DNA of 64,000 nt from Rhyacichthys aspro (GCA_036850595.1 CM072161.1:7771905-7835904); one strand, 5' to 3'. Counted from the stretch's first letter, positions 20,326-34,536 are shown. A program made the numbers and translations. The notes: generated by a model from the letters alone, not told the origin.

Positions 20326-23300
20326 GGAAAACAATGTCCACTAGGTCATCTGATTGACAGAGACATGTACTTCCTGAATACCAAAAAGAGTCTTCAAGGG
20401 TTAAATGGGTGCACTGTGTGTGTGATTCTCTGTCGTAGGCCCAGTCAGCACTGTGGTAAAATAGCAACCATGGTTGGAGGCAATCTGGAGCAGGTGGGCC
20501 TCCCAGGCATTGTCATATGCCTTTAAACACAGTGGGATCCCAGAAGGCCCAGCTCCAGGCTTAAGTGAGAAGCAGGAGAGGAGTAAGCAGGATTTCACCA
20601 CAAAGATGTTGACACATTCCGTGGCTGTGGATGTTTGGGATGTCTGTCCTAGGCCTGGCTGTGGTTCTGCCAGTGGCGCCTTTCAGCTTTGCAGACCTCA
20701 CATCGGGGACCTATGGGAGTGAGCGATAGACAGAGGAGAAGGAAAGAGGGATGGGTGGATGGAGAAATGGAGAGAAAAGAGAAAGTGTGTGAGAAGCAGG
20801 GATTTGCACAGCACTATATCACATTCATTTCAGCACCTTGTCTGCCATCTCTGTTACTTAGCAACATTTCAGATTGACTGCACACGGCTCCTTCTCTCTG
20901 CACTCTCCCCTCTCAGCCACCCAACAGACGACAAATGTAGATTAGAACTGATTGCATCCAAATTGAAAATTCAAGCCCACTACCTTGAAAACATTCAGGT
21001 CTTGAGCTATAAGCCCCTCACAGCGATGTCTTTCAAAAGTGAAGGGCCTTATGAGAGCTGTGAATAATTTCTTATGCAGCTTGTCATTTCAGTGGATTAT
21101 CCCCCCTACCAACACCACCCCCTGCTCCTTATGCACTTGAGATGCAACCTTCACTATGTATAAAGAAGCAGCCACCCACCAGTCACCCACATGTATCTGA
21201 ACTGGCATTAAAGCAAGCATGCAACACTAGTGTGATTAAGTGCATACAGTATTCTGCCATGAATGTAGACAGTCTTCCAGGCAGAAAAACTAAAAACTGT
21301 GCTGCTGCCTTCAGTCTTTACACTGTAGTACATTGTTTAACACATTACCAGCTGTTTATCTCCCAGCAGGTTTAGCTGAATTATTTCTAAACCATACAAC
21401 GGAAGCAAAACAAGTGGTTTGATATTTTGTTGACAGGTGTAAAAAGGCAGAAGAGAATCAAAGCAAAAATATAAGACACAATGATCAATTTTGTGTGTGT
21501 GAATGTGTATATATTTAATGTGTTTTGTGTGTCTTAAAGGCTGGGAGTAGGGTGGGGGTGGATTAAGGATCAGCTGCACCTGTCACACCACACCACTGTC
21601 AGGAGGGCAGAGTCACTGACACTGGGGTGAGCATTGTGCCAGTTGCCATGACAGTGTCAGTGGTGCTGCCCTAAGAGACCTCTGCTCTGAACCCTGTCAG
21701 CGTGGTTTCTGTGGATACAGGACACCTCCGACAGTCCTGGCCGCCTCCCATAAAGGTTAATTAATACAGAGTTTCCACCTCGCTTCAGCTGCTGTATGTG
21801 TCCTTTCCTGATGCCGTTTTCACCTTTGGTGTCCACTGTGTGGACGAACATAGCAGGTCACACAACAGGACAGCAGTCCTTGATTATGACGAAAGGCCAT
21901 GGCAACCCACGCATTTGCTAGTTTAAATACTTTAGAAAAAGAGCTGCAGTGAGGGCCAAAAAAAGGAGCAGACTTCTAATCAGGCTGAAATCCAACCTTG
22001 TTGTCCAAGTCCACAGGTTGGCCTGACAGTAAGGGCAGTAAGGTGTCACTTTAATGCCACCTCAAAATGAGCATGGATTAGAACTGGATTGAACCAGATC
22101 AGAACACAATTAAGTCTATGGCAGTGCTGAAAAACTATCTGGTTTGCTTTATTAGACCCTCTTCAAAGCCCAGCTCCACAGCTTGATGAGATTCTTTAAA
22201 ATGTGATGCATTGCATGGAACAGACAATCTTAAATTATATTGGCTCATCAGCATCAATTACCTTTCAAGGCCATCTTTAAGCTGTTGACCTAAATCTGAC
22301 AACAACAAAAGCCAACCTGGTCACACTGGGCCATCTGACGTCTGCTGTCATGCTAATCTTAGATGCTCAGGATTAGGGCTATTTTCCCGCCAGTAAGCTT
22401 AGTGCAATTATAATAGATCACCCTGTAACACTGTGTTTGATCAGCATGGTAAACATGCACATATGTTTACCTTCAACACAGCTTGGAACCGTAACTAATA
22501 TGGCTTGATACAGCCCTCAAGATAGTGAGAGAGGATATAAATGGAAAAAAGAAACACTGACACGGTTTCAACATGGAAAATGCTGTTAATCTCTTTACTG
22601 CTGGCAGTGAACCTTTGGAATTACAGTTGACCTTGTCTGTGTTTTTGCCCAAAGAAACTTCAATAGAGCACAGACAAGGCAGCAGAGGGACACTGCACTG
22701 AATTCATTTATATACACCACAGCTACTGCATACTCTATCTCACATAAAGTACAAATAGCTCTTTAAACAAAGTGGGGACCTTCAGGCTCTTGAGAGACAT
22801 GTAACAACAGAGCATGTATCTCAAAGCCCTGGCACTGCAAGGGCAAGAAAAAATATGTTCTTTTCAGCGACAGAGCTCTGTTAACAAATAAATGACCTTA
22901 ATATAGGGAAAGCTGTCCTCTATAGCGAGCCCCTAAAGCACACGGCCCTCCTCCTTTACCCTCTCACAATGTGTGATCTGTGCATTACTATTACATTATC
23001 TTCCCTCGTGTATACATTGGAAATGACCTTACACATCTGTTAACATGTCATCTCATTGGTGGTGGCACCCAAAAAGCCTGACCTCCACCCCATCCCCCAC
23101 TGTGGGACACCACCGCACCAATGAGCTGCTCTACACTTTCTGTGGTGATTATCCATTATCCTTGACAATGTCAGCCAATGACAGAGCAGGCACAATTCTA
23201 AAGTGATTTTTACCTCTACAGTGGGCCACGCACATATGAGAGGGAGGGCAAGTGACGGGGAGGGGTGAAAGCTTCATCATCCCCCGGCTGCTCTCCTCTT

Positions 23301-23674
23301 CATTTATTTCTGTCTGTCTTGCTCTTCTTGTGCTTAAAGACAGGAACAGGAAAGGTCACTGCTCTCTCAGCCACTTCCTGAGATATGAGGCATTACCAAA
23401 GAGTGACATAGAAATGTGCCAATGCAGATGTCACGGATTAGATTTGGACATGTGACCTTCACTGGCTCCACTGACCTCTAGATTACACTGACTATCACCC
23501 GCCGACACTGGGCATGAACATTCTCACCAAGTAATGCAGCCCTCCTATTTTATCTTTTTGAGTTCCTAAATGACCTTCATTGTCAGGAATGGTAATCCAT
23601 TTAAGCCATTTAAAATGTATGAGACCAAACAAAAGAATTAAAAAGGGGAAGAGCCATAGGAGCGGCAGTTAAAG

Positions 23675-23683
23675 TCAAGGTCA
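23675..23683 (+). promoter_or_regulatory. ERR/SF-1 type extended half-site
   Basis: TCAAGGTCA is the consensus extended half-site bound by ERR, SF-1 and LRH-1 monomers. It sits inside the presumed nrip1 intron. ERR-alpha is reported to stimulate NRIP1 expression in mammals, so the site is plausible but unproven. Confidence 0.35.
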
Positions 23684-26600
23684 TTCATGCCGCCAAGGCT
23701 TTTCCAGTTGATGCAACAGCTGGTGTCCATGCAAAGCTCTGGGCGTTAATAAAAAGTGACAATGCTGCCCAAGTGGTGTGTATTACTAATGTCTGACACC
23801 AGCCTGGCAGATGTGTTCTCGAGGCATTTAAGGGGAGTCAAGGTTAAAGGAATTTAAAAGGAGAGGCGATGCCTAAACACTATTATATCATGTAATCTGC
23901 AGCCCAGCTCTGCTGCACATACTCAACGGGGTAGCTCACTTACACATGCGGCGTGACCGCTATTTGTAAATTCAATATGGCCTGACATGATTAAATAAGA
24001 CAAAACATAAGCTACCTGACCAAAAGCACTTGTTCCAAGTCTTCCACAAGTGAACAAGTGCACCAAGGAAAGTTGAATTAAAGCTCTTGTTCACCTTGAA
24101 AGTGGTAAACAAGAGAATAACATGCTATTGAACAGCGGGTGTGCTAGACCAAGAAACTGTTTTTTGCAGATAAGTCAATCAGGACAAACTAACACTGAAA
24201 TGCAATCCACAGACACCAGCACACCCACACAATGAGAACTAGGGCACTCTGACCCACTTCTTAGGATGCATTGACCAAACAAGTCATGCATAGTGCACAC
24301 GCCCCCATGTGCACAGGCAGAAAGCTGTGGATGTACCCCACATAAAGGAAATGTGATACACCAATGCTAAAAAGTCAAGCCTCTTGTGCTAATCCTTTGG
24401 GACAAACCATTCTGCTCAGAGCACTTGAATGTGAGGAATAATGTGCATCAAATGAGATGGGACTGGAGCTATAAAGTCCTTGGCCTGCATCAGCCTCTAC
24501 ATGGCCAATGTGGGGGCAGATTTTTAACTCGCACTCATCAGTACAAAGAGTTCTCAGGGTGGTGAGAGAGAGCTGAGGAATACGTGCACACTGATGAGTC
24601 ATCTAAGCAGTCCGGAGCCCAGCTGACTGGTGGAGGACCTAGCCAAAGAGGCCGGTGGATTGATGATACTAACACTGCACTGTATCTTACGTGCTCAGTC
24701 TGCATAGATGTGCTTACAAAAATGTTTGTGTCCATAGTAAATATTTGTGTGCCATTTCAAAGACCCACCCAAGGGCCATTTCCTGAGTGGCTGAGAATTA
24801 GTGCATCAATTAAACACACACACACATTCCTCCTTAATGAGCCGTGGCCGCCATCAATCTATACCTGATTCATTTCTATTGGCCTCCGAGGTAATCTTCT
24901 GCTTACATCGCCTGTCCAAAATGGTGCTCATTTCCCCTCCCGAAACAACACACAGTTTCCATTTGTAAACACGGGAGCTGGAAATAGGAACAGCTGATTG
25001 CCCTATGGCTAGCACGCCAAAAGGCAGAGCTCGGCTTTTGAAGCAGACTGCAGCGGTGATGTCTGAGGGAAATGGGCCACTTTGCAATTGAGATCAAATG
25101 TCCCACTGTCAGGCTGCCCTGAAAGCTGGATAAAACCAGCTAAAAACCCTGGCCTTTAATGAATCATTTCCATAATATCCTTGGCATCAGCCCCGAGAAG
25201 GCCATTGCTATGAGTCAGCAAGATGTTTGGCTTTATTGGGTTAAAAGAGTACAGATTTTTTTTTTACTGTGAGTAATTTACAATGGTTTGAGGTAAAATA
25301 GTGTGTGACAGAGGCCTCACTGATGGAAAGAGAAAAAGGGTGGATCACTGCTATCATTTTACATTTCATTATACTCCTATTGACCCACTTTCTAGTTTTA
25401 AAATCATCTTAATTGTTAATCTAACAAGCATTTGAAAAGACAACGTGATGGCAGATTACATTACAATAATCACAACCAGAACTTTTCTTTTCATCCTCCC
25501 TTTACCTCAGTCAGAGCACACTCCAATTTTAAAGTTGCACTGTTAAAGGAATCTGTTACATCTCTTAGATACATTTAACCCAATAAAGTATAAAACAATT
25601 ATGCGTAACCTTTTCCGGGAAAATCTCTCAAGCCGCACCAATCCAGTTGGCACGCCGGCAGAGCTGAACCCTTGCCAATAAACAGGAGACTTCAATAAGA
25701 TTAGTCGCACACCTGATGGCCAGCCCAGTGCTCGCAGTGCAAAAGGTGGTGCACCCTACAAACACATCTACAGCAAAGATATTACAGGCTGTCAAACAGG
25801 TTAGTGGTAAGAATGCTGTTAATACATGATTGTGACCTACTTATGACACCTGTGAGCAAAACAGGAAGTCAATCTAAAGTTCACTTGATGAGTCAACAAC
25901 CCAAATAAAATACACACTTCCTGATTTGGAATGTCCCACAGAGGATTATTTATATCAAACAGACGTTTTAAATACCAGTGTCTGTAAAAAACAATCTGCT
26001 TTTCTGTCTCATTACGCAGAGAACCTTGTGGCACTGTACCCCGTCGTTGCACAACTTGGAGAAAACCCAAGAGTCCCTTTAAAGCAAAGCACTGCACAGA
26101 AAGCAACCAATTATTAGGCTCGAATACTCAGGACAATTACTCTGGAGATTATCAGGAAATAGTTACCAGTGTACCCAGTGGGCACAATGTTTGATGCAGC
26201 AGTCAACACCCAAATTCCCAGACTTTTTTTGTTTCTGTCCTAGATAGAAGTCCAAAGACTCACACGACGATCTTAATAAATCATTATATAACCATAAACA
26301 GAGTGATACATTTGTACATCTAGAATCTTACTCATCCACAACAGCGTTACTTTTTTGGATGCACAGTTGTCACAATGATGCTTATAACAGCCTCATTATA
26401 TTTGCACCAGAGTCGAGCTTTTCTAAATGAGCTACTTTGTCCAGAAATTATTGGAGTTTGCATAAGTAGACCTTGTTTGGATTACCACCACAGGTTTCCA
26501 TTAACTTACCACTTTATATGGGGACTAAAACCAGGAGTGTAGATCTATATCCAATGCATAATCAGTTGTATAGTGTAAAGGGAATATTGTAAACGCTATT

Positions 26601-26753
26601 GGGACTGTTTTTGAATGTTAAAGCTAATGAAAGTCCTTGCTGTGGCTACACTCTAATGCACGTGAGTAGAGCTCTTTATTAGACACACAAACTTTAATTG
26701 ATTATTGATTCACAGAATGTGGATATCTTGTGCGCCACACAACAGATATCCAC

Positions 26754-26758
<5 letters not shown>

Positions 26759-26841
<83 letters not shown>

Positions 26842-26884
26842 TATATATATATACATATATACACACACATATATATATATATAC
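26759..26884. repeat. Long AT dinucleotide microsatellite
   Basis: About 80 bases of pure AT repeat (26759-26838), then an imperfect AT/AC continuation to about 26884. It produces meaningless Ile-Tyr reading frames on both strands. Length is likely to vary between individuals. Confidence 0.97.
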
Positions 26885-28959
26885 ACTGTAATCTGCATTT
26901 GGACACTGCAAAATATGTAACATAATGTGTAATTATGTTAGAATCACTGTATAGTTGTGTATTGTTATCCATTTTCATTGCGACTTATTGATACTGTACA
27001 CACAATAAGTCAAATGTTTTGATGACGGCTTATGAAACGTAATGTACAGTTTGACCTGACCTAAATTGCAGAGTAATACTAGTAGTATTGCATCTCATTG
27101 TGGTTGTTAATCCCGGTTGTCATCAGTCAAAGTGCTGCTCTTTATTTCCACACGGAGGTTAATTGCGATAATTGCCTTCACTTGTCAGCTCCGGTACACA
27201 ACCCTTAATCAGTGGTGAAGGACAATATGGAGAATTTCATAACCGTGCCTACGACAATCCTAACTGTGAACCAGGTAGCAAAGAGGAATCACAGCGCTTT
27301 TCCATTGGCTCGGAATTGATCAGTTGCCGCCACTGTAACCACGCTAATTGCCATCCCGGTTGCAGACGAGCATAGGGCCAAGACTCGCAGGAAATGAGAC
27401 TGTCTTCCCTCCGCCAGGCATTGACTATTAAATCAGACAGAAAGCGATAGACAAGGCCAGCGCCCAACTGCAACAGCCTATTACTTCTCTGTAACGAAGG
27501 TGATCGAGAGGAGACAGAAAACTATCCAGAAGTAAATATATTTAAAAAGTATTCAGCGAGTTGGAAATTTCTCCCACAGTGCTTTGGTGGTGGGTTTGGG
27601 AGGGGAGCGCAGACACACATCACGCTCTCGTTCCTTGTCATCCTTAGCTATGGAGGCTGATACAGGTAAAGTGCAGTAATCAATTTGCTCTACTGGCAGG
27701 AGCACTCCTTTAGAATACTAATGAGCCCCCCCTTCCTCCACTCCTTCCCCTCTTCCTCCACCGCCTCCTCCCGCTCTCTGCCTTTCTCCTTCGCCGTTCA
27801 CCTTTCTCATGACTTGACACCCCCCCAGTGCCCCAGACCTGACCAAATGCTAAAGGAGGGCGGGCTGTCTTCTGCACAGATAACTGCTGCCACTAATCAA
27901 GCCTACGTGCACCGGGGCGTGGGATTAAAAGAGCTTGCACAGCTTGACTCAGGCACTGAATGGTTGTTGGCACACGCACGCACACACACACATACGAGGT
28001 CAAAATAAAAACCTATAGGGAAGCCTGCAGCGTCTCGTCCCAGAAACACACACACGAACGCAAGCCTCAGACGAGCAAACAACATAACAAGGTCAACTTA
28101 AAAGCTGATGTTAGGTGAACATTCTCGGGCTATAAAAGAACACACACAAGAAGATTAGATCTAAATTTACTCCGCCAGTCAAAACGGGACTCGCGGTGAG
28201 CCACCCATTTCTATCTCTCGGAACACATGTCACGCAGGGAGCCGCAATGTTGAGCGCATCTAAAGTGAAAAAAAGAAGTCAACAGTGAATTGACAAGGCC
28301 TTAATTCCTGTTCGTTTTTCATTTGCGGGGATGGCTTACAAGGGGAGGGGGGTCTGTACGCCGTATCAAACACATAGCGGAGTTGCCCGGGGGCTGTAAC
28401 AGAGCGTCCTACTCGCTGTTACACTGCATATTATATACAGCAGTGAGGCAGGGAGACAACGCCACCCTATGCATCAGCAGGGATATTTCATTATGTACAT
28501 AACGAGTGCCATTAATCGCTCTTAACAAGAGGACACAACCTCACCTTGGCAGTCTCGCATGCACAGCGGGAAGGTTGGAGGGGGCGGGGGGGCACGGAAA
28601 TATCTATAGTGCGCACCAGAAATTAAAATTCAACACACTCAAGGATCCGCCGACACTGTCGCCTCCCGCCTCCTTTTCCTTTTTGACCGACCACAACGCG
28701 GCCCGGGGGTGTGTGTGCGCAGATGGAGGCGAGCCAGCAGTCATATAGAGGAAGAAGAGGAAGATAGACACATAAAAAAGTGAAGGGAAGAGAGAAGAGA
28801 GGGCAGAGAGAGATAAATATATAAATAAATTGGGGGAAAATGCCGCAGTGGTGGCAGCCAGCGGGGGTTTGTGCCCTTGACATACTGACACGGGGCTATA
28901 GAGGGAAGAGAGGGTGGGTAGAGGGGAGGGAGGGGGCGCTGTCATGTGACACTCTTGTC

Positions 28960-29320
28960 ATTTGCCTGATCACCCACTTGTCCACCCGACCCCTCGTCCG
29001 CCCGGCCACCTGGCAACCTCCCCGTCCCCGCTTTTATTCTCCACAGTACCTCACCACCCACCTCCGCGCGACCTCATCCTCCCTTGACCTGCCGCCGAGC
29101 CGCCCCCTCCTCTGCCACCTATGCCCAGTGCCGCCCTGCCCCTCTATCTCTCTCCGCATTCCCGCCCCACCCCTCAGCGCTCTGTCTACCCCTCCCCTCC
29201 CCCCTCCCGCGGCGGTGCAGCAAGGTCAGGCGGGTCACCGTGTCCTCATCTGTAATCCGCTGCCATTCGTCAGCAGCAGCAGCAGCAGCAGCGAGCCCCG
29301 GCCCGGGCTGGAGGAGAGGA
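28960..29320 (-). promoter_or_regulatory. nrip1: CpG-rich block, candidate alternative nrip1 promoter
   Basis: Roughly 25 CpG dinucleotides in about 350 bases, far above the surrounding AT-rich DNA, with many C-rich Sp1-like boxes. A good minus-strand splice donor (AAG|GTGAGG, exon end 28545) lies a few hundred bases downstream. NRIP1 in mammals uses several non-coding 5' exons. The orientation and link to nrip1 are inferred. Confidence 0.35.
29271..29292 (+). repeat. CAG trinucleotide run
   Basis: Seven CAG units in a row next to the CpG-rich block at 29 kb. It falls in no supported coding frame. Confidence 0.95.
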
Positions 29321-29393
29321 GAGAGAGAGAGACAGGGAAGAGAGGGGAGGCAGAAGCTTGGACGAGGGGAGAATGCCCAATTAGGCAGCTGTC

Positions 29394-29397
29394 ACAC

Positions 29398-29432
<35 letters not shown>
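29394..29432 (+). repeat. CA dinucleotide microsatellite
   Basis: About 38 bases of CA repeat with one CG interruption near the left end. Confidence 0.95.
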
Positions 29433-32346
29433 GCCGAGCAGAGCGGGATGGAGAGAAAGGGAGAGGAAAAGGGTGGGAGGCTGCAGAATCAGCCTACTGT
29501 CCACAGACAGAGCAGGGAGGGGTGGGACGTGGGGGGTACATGAATCTTTTCAGCTGCAACTGTGTGTATTGTTTTGGTGTGAGAGTAAAGTAGAAGAAAA
29601 GTGGACCAATAGATAGTGATGTCAACCATTAAAACTTGTGGAGCCATAATCTAATTTGCAAAAAAGCTGGGATGTGAGAAAGTCCAAAAGTTGGCCATAG
29701 CTGTGATGCTGACTGTCACTAAAGCGGTGGTAACAAAAATAATAACAAAATCATTATTCCACTTTAAAGCAACACAGTGTAACTTTTACCTCAAAATATT
29801 CTGCCTCAAAATCATTCAAATAATCTTATTTTAAAGTTTCCTGAGATGAAACAGGGACATGAACCTTTGTTTAACTGACATAGTGACCTAGCACCTAGTA
29901 ACTCAGAGTGTTTGTTAATATTATGTTTTTTATTATGTGATATACAATATATGTTGGTTGGGTCATTAAACAAGAGAATGGACTCTTAACATTACAAACC
30001 CAGCCCTTGCTTGGTGTAGTGCATTTGAAGAAGGCCTCACAGTTTGGGCTGGAAGGGCTTTTCTCAACAGTTTTGTTAAATTTATGACAGGGAAACTATT
30101 TTGCAAAATGAATGGAGTGTTGAGTATTCCATTGAGTGCCTCTTGTATCTGAAGATTGATGAGATGATTTGAAAGTAGTAGCTACCGCAGAAACCAAACT
30201 GTTCTTACGCCCAGTCCACTCGGTCTGACAGACACCAGCAGTGGACTGTGGATTGGACGGACAGACAGGAATACTTTACTGCCCCAGACTAGCGGCAGAT
30301 ATCAAATGGGTGACAAATATCCCATAATTGGATCATTTATCACCGGCAAACACATCTGTTTTGAGTAATGGGAAAACTAATCAGCAAAAATGATACAGAG
30401 AAGACTCCACGCCAGGCACCGTGAAGATTTATGCTGGAGCGATCCGGGACTGCAGCCTGTACGTATTGATTGTTTAGTCTAAATGCTTCTTCGTTTAATC
30501 AAAAGGAAGAGTCAAAACGGTGCTGTGCCAGCCGGGTGATGAACAGGTGTGATCGAACGCCCTAAAGGGGTTCACGTTGCATTAAAAGACACCATTCCCC
30601 CCACCTTTTTTCATCTTAGTCTCAGCGAAAGTGTCAAAGTTCATCAGGGTTTAGTGAAGCTTCAAATCCAGCTTTGAGTGGTTAGCGTTGAAAAGGGTTG
30701 CGTCAGAAGTACGAGGGACACTTATCCGGTAAATCCCGTCTGAGTAGTGAGCGCAGTTCATATAGGGCTACATGTCATACGCACTGGATACATATGTTCC
30801 TCTAGCCCAGGGGAGGCTTTCAGTCAACTACAGGTGTCCGGGGTAAATTATTATATCCTCCCTGCTAGATGTGCACAGGATATAGGGGAAGACATGTCGG
30901 CGCAGATATACTGTCCTGTTCCATTTCTATTGTTGCAGAGTATAAACTCAAATCCCTTGAGTATCACCAAATGGCTGAATTTCAATTTACTGTATAAGCT
31001 CTATGCATTGTAAAATTAATTTGTATGTATTAGAATTCAATTTGTTTACATTAAAAGAGTAATCCTTTTTGAAGCTGTTCAGCCATATGTTACATATGGC
31101 AAAGCTTGATGACTGCATATATTCCACTATAAACTAATGTCGCCGTTAAATGTATGTAAAATGTGGCAGATTTACTCCACCTCATGGGAATAATGCAGTC
31201 ACTTTGTGAGGCTGTATCAGTGTGCAACTCCACCCATCTGTGTGATTGTTATTAAAATGACTCAGTGTTTTTTTGGCAGGCTCTCGGTACGTTCTCGCAG
31301 CGCTGAAAGTACCTAAAGTGCACCCAAAGTCTACAGATTGTAATCTGTGATGTCATATTGATGCATAGCCTGAAGCAACTCCATTAGCGGCCTGCAAGAC
31401 TGACTTTGGACTCAAACAATGTCTGCTTGTACTTTTACATCTAAAGGAAATTTAGATGATAGGAGGGCTATTAGTTCTGTTCCAGAAAACACAGCCTTAT
31501 CTTTGTCGAAATCCCGGTTACATTCACCTTGTACCACTTTTCCAATTCACTGTACTGAGTCAATGATGTAAAATGGTGTAAAATCTCAGATGAGGCCAAT
31601 TTCTACAGAGATCATCAAACTTTCTTGCTAGTCCTAAAACAAAATGTAGAAAACATTAATTGCATCGTATCCATAAATGTACTGGGTCAAAGTTGAGGGT
31701 TACAGAGCAGAAGCAAGGCTCAGCCCCATCCCTCAGACTTGAGCACTGTCTGTTCACAGCCCTGTCACACTCAGTGAATCCTGATAAGTACAGCAGTGTG
31801 TGAGACAAGACACTTGTCCTCATCACGCAACCACAGTGTAATGGGCACTGCAAGCCGACACCCGATTGACCAATGGACACAACATGACTACAGCGTCAAC
31901 AAAAATGTGGGAAGGACAAGAGAGCCCATGTACAGTGTATATAGAACTTTACTGCGTGTGCTCTCGCTGCAGCTGCATGACATTTACAGGCTCCAGCTTA
32001 ACTCATGTATTTATTATATCACTTGACCTTTTGGTTTGATGAAACTGAGGGCCTTCGCATCACTGCAAGGTACTTAAAGCAGTAGATGGTGGAGAACATT
32101 CAATTTACAGTCCTTCTCCTACAGTACATTGCAGGTTGCTCATTATTGGTGAACTTTTACAGTAATTTCAAGCCTTTCTGAAACACACTCTTCACACAAC
32201 AGAACATGTGATGGGGAATCATCAACTGCTATCAATCACCTACCTATTTTTAATAAGAGCGATTTTTTGCAGCTAACATTTAGTTTCATTTTTGGTCATG
32301 ATTTTGTAAAGTAGACGCCAGTTGATTAAACCATGTCTGTCACTGT

Positions 32347-32366
32347 GTTTACATGACACTAGAGAA
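32347..32366 (+). repeat. MITE-like terminus, same family as 54736
   Basis: GTTTACATGACACTAGAGAA here and GTTTACATGACAGTAGAGAA at 54736 differ at one base in 20. I read them as two ends of one dispersed non-autonomous DNA element family. The other end of this copy is not clear. Confidence 0.45.
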
Positions 32367-33074
32367 TTCCAAATTGTTGTCTTAAATCTGATTTTTAAAA
32401 TGCATTAATGCAAGTTTAGTTTCAAAATTCCTAGCCTATTGTATTCTGAGTCCAAAGTTTCAACAGAAAAATCTGTAAGTTACTTTTTTTCTCAGTGAAA
32501 AATAAAATATGAAGTATGTTAACTTTATTATAACTATGTCTCTAAACCATACTTTAGTACAGTCTAGTGAAGACTGATTGGTGAAAAGGTGACATTCACT
32601 GGAGCTGAAACCCCCTTCAGCCTCAACCCTCAACTGAAGCACATTTGGAGGCAGCCATCGGTTCACTGTCCCTTTAAATAACTTTAAGACCTTTTTTTCT
32701 CTTCTCTACCTCCCTCCCCAGAGCTTTATCACTGTGACTCCTCTCTTCTCTTCCATCTTTCTCTCTCTCTCTCACACACACAAGCGCTGCCTGTAGTGTA
32801 TGTGTGGCTGGCAACTACAAAGCAGTTAGCCAAGCATCTCTTGGCTCTGTGCGGAGAGAATAAGACACTCTCATTACTGCCCTTAAAAAGCTCTTGCCCT
32901 CACAAAATCCACTACTAGACCCAGAAAGTCACAGGGAAAGATTTGCTACTTTTCCCTATTGCAACCCAACTCTGTCTGTCATGTGTATATGTACATGTCT
33001 GTGGTTGATAGCCCCCCACTCCACCCCCCGTTCCCCTTTCCTGTTCCTCTTTAATGTCACAGGGCTGGCTCATA

Positions 33075-33083
33075 TGACCTTGA
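33075..33083 (-). promoter_or_regulatory. ERR/SF-1 type extended half-site
   Basis: TGACCTTGA on the plus strand is TCAAGGTCA on the minus strand, the full extended half-site for ERR, SF-1 and LRH-1. It is in the presumed nrip1 intron. Confidence 0.35.
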
Positions 33084-34334
33084 GCGGCAGCGTTGGCACG
33101 GCAAGAGCGAGAGCTGCCTCGCCTGCGGGCGCCCTTGAACTGGATCTGCAAGACAAAAAAAAAAAACCTTCACGCGGCCTGATAGACATCTCAGCCCCCT
33201 CCACCACCCCCGCATATCCTCTGCAACCCCCCCTTTTCTCCTCAGCTCTTTTATTCAATCTACGCCACTCCTTATCTGTTCCCCTGGTGGGAAGAGATTT
33301 ATCAGGATGCTGTATCTTTAACCTCTCTATCAGACTGAGATAGAAACAGAATTTCAAAATGTCTGACCGGGCCTGGGCAGATTTATTTTTAAACCAGCAC
33401 CACGTCCTCCCCCCGTGCCATTTCAGGAAAGGGGTTCTTGGAGGAGCACTAGAAGTTAGAAGGAGGAGGGGGGTACTTTATGGAATACACCTTTGTGAAG
33501 GGATGGCAATCCACTCAAGAGGTGATGTTTATGAGTGAAGAAATTCCAGACTGTTTTCCCTCCCTGATCTGCCCCGAGCCACTGGCACACACTGACCTGT
33601 AGCTTCAAAACAAACACCAACAGGCCTCTTTCCAAGGATAAACGCGGGCCCAGCAGCCAATCAGGGCTTTCTGAGTGAGCATGTGGGCGGAGCTTTGTTG
33701 GACCGGTGTTTTGAAAGGTTGATGGTGACCTGCTCTGTCCCAATAAAGAGCTCAGTTTTTACACTGTAAACACAAGAGTCCACAGTCCAAAGTCTGCCCG
33801 GGCACTGTCCACCTGTGTTAGTGCAGAAAAGAGCACAGCTACAGTAACAGCACAAAGAGGGGTTTTTATCAGAATGCAAATATTTTGCGGCACCCTCCCT
33901 TCTGCTGAATCAGGCCACGGAGGTTCAAGTAATACTGTCAATATTTGCATTGCCCTCTTAAAGGTAGTGTGTTCAATACAGGGTAAAAATCAGAAAAGTC
34001 CCTTTATTTTGAAAGACAGCCAGTGCTGAGGGTAAAAAAACACTCAGTCTTAGTCCAAGTAAAGCTGGACTTAGTTTGACTCAAATCATATTAAACCTTA
34101 TTTCTAAAAGCTGTATGAACACAAAAAGCTGAATTACTCGCTCATGGATACACCTTAGTCAGACTCTGGTTCTAACTGGTTCTGCCTCACTCCACAGTTC
34201 CCCAGATGGAGCTTTGAGCGGGAAGCATAATGTAACAAAAGTTAACAAGCAACTGAACAGACAGTTTTTGTTCTTTAATAACAGCAGCGTCACGTCAGGA
34301 ACACAATCTTTATACAGTATCATTGTTGAATATT

Positions 34335-34400
34335 GAAGTTATAATATTGCTTGAACCACTGAATTTTGAAGTTATAATATTGCTTGAACCACTGAATTTT
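34335..34400 (+). repeat. Perfect 33-bp tandem duplication
   Basis: Two identical 33-base units (34335-34367 and 34368-34400), starting GAAGTTATAATATTG, lie about 50 bases before a TATG microsatellite. The identity suggests a recent duplication. Confidence 0.95.
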
Positions 34401-34442
34401 GATGTCACTCTGCTTTGTCTCTTATTACGTAAATTATATATG

Positions 34443-34446
<4 letters not shown>

Positions 34447-34474
<28 letters not shown>

Positions 34475-34536
34475 TGTATGTATGTATGTATGTATGTATG
34501 TATGTATGTATGTATGTATGTATGTATGTATGTATG

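Noticed and set aside
26694..26978. Several Ile-Tyr-rich frames on both strands
   Set aside because: Translations of the AT microsatellite. The same applies to 34323-34646 and 34937-35320.
28840..29616. 258-codon plus-strand frame, Pro/Ser/Arg-rich, ending in His-Thr repeats
   Set aside because: It reads through the C-rich CpG block, a CAG run and a CA microsatellite. The residues are pure composition effects and match no family; overlapping frames on both strands are equally open.
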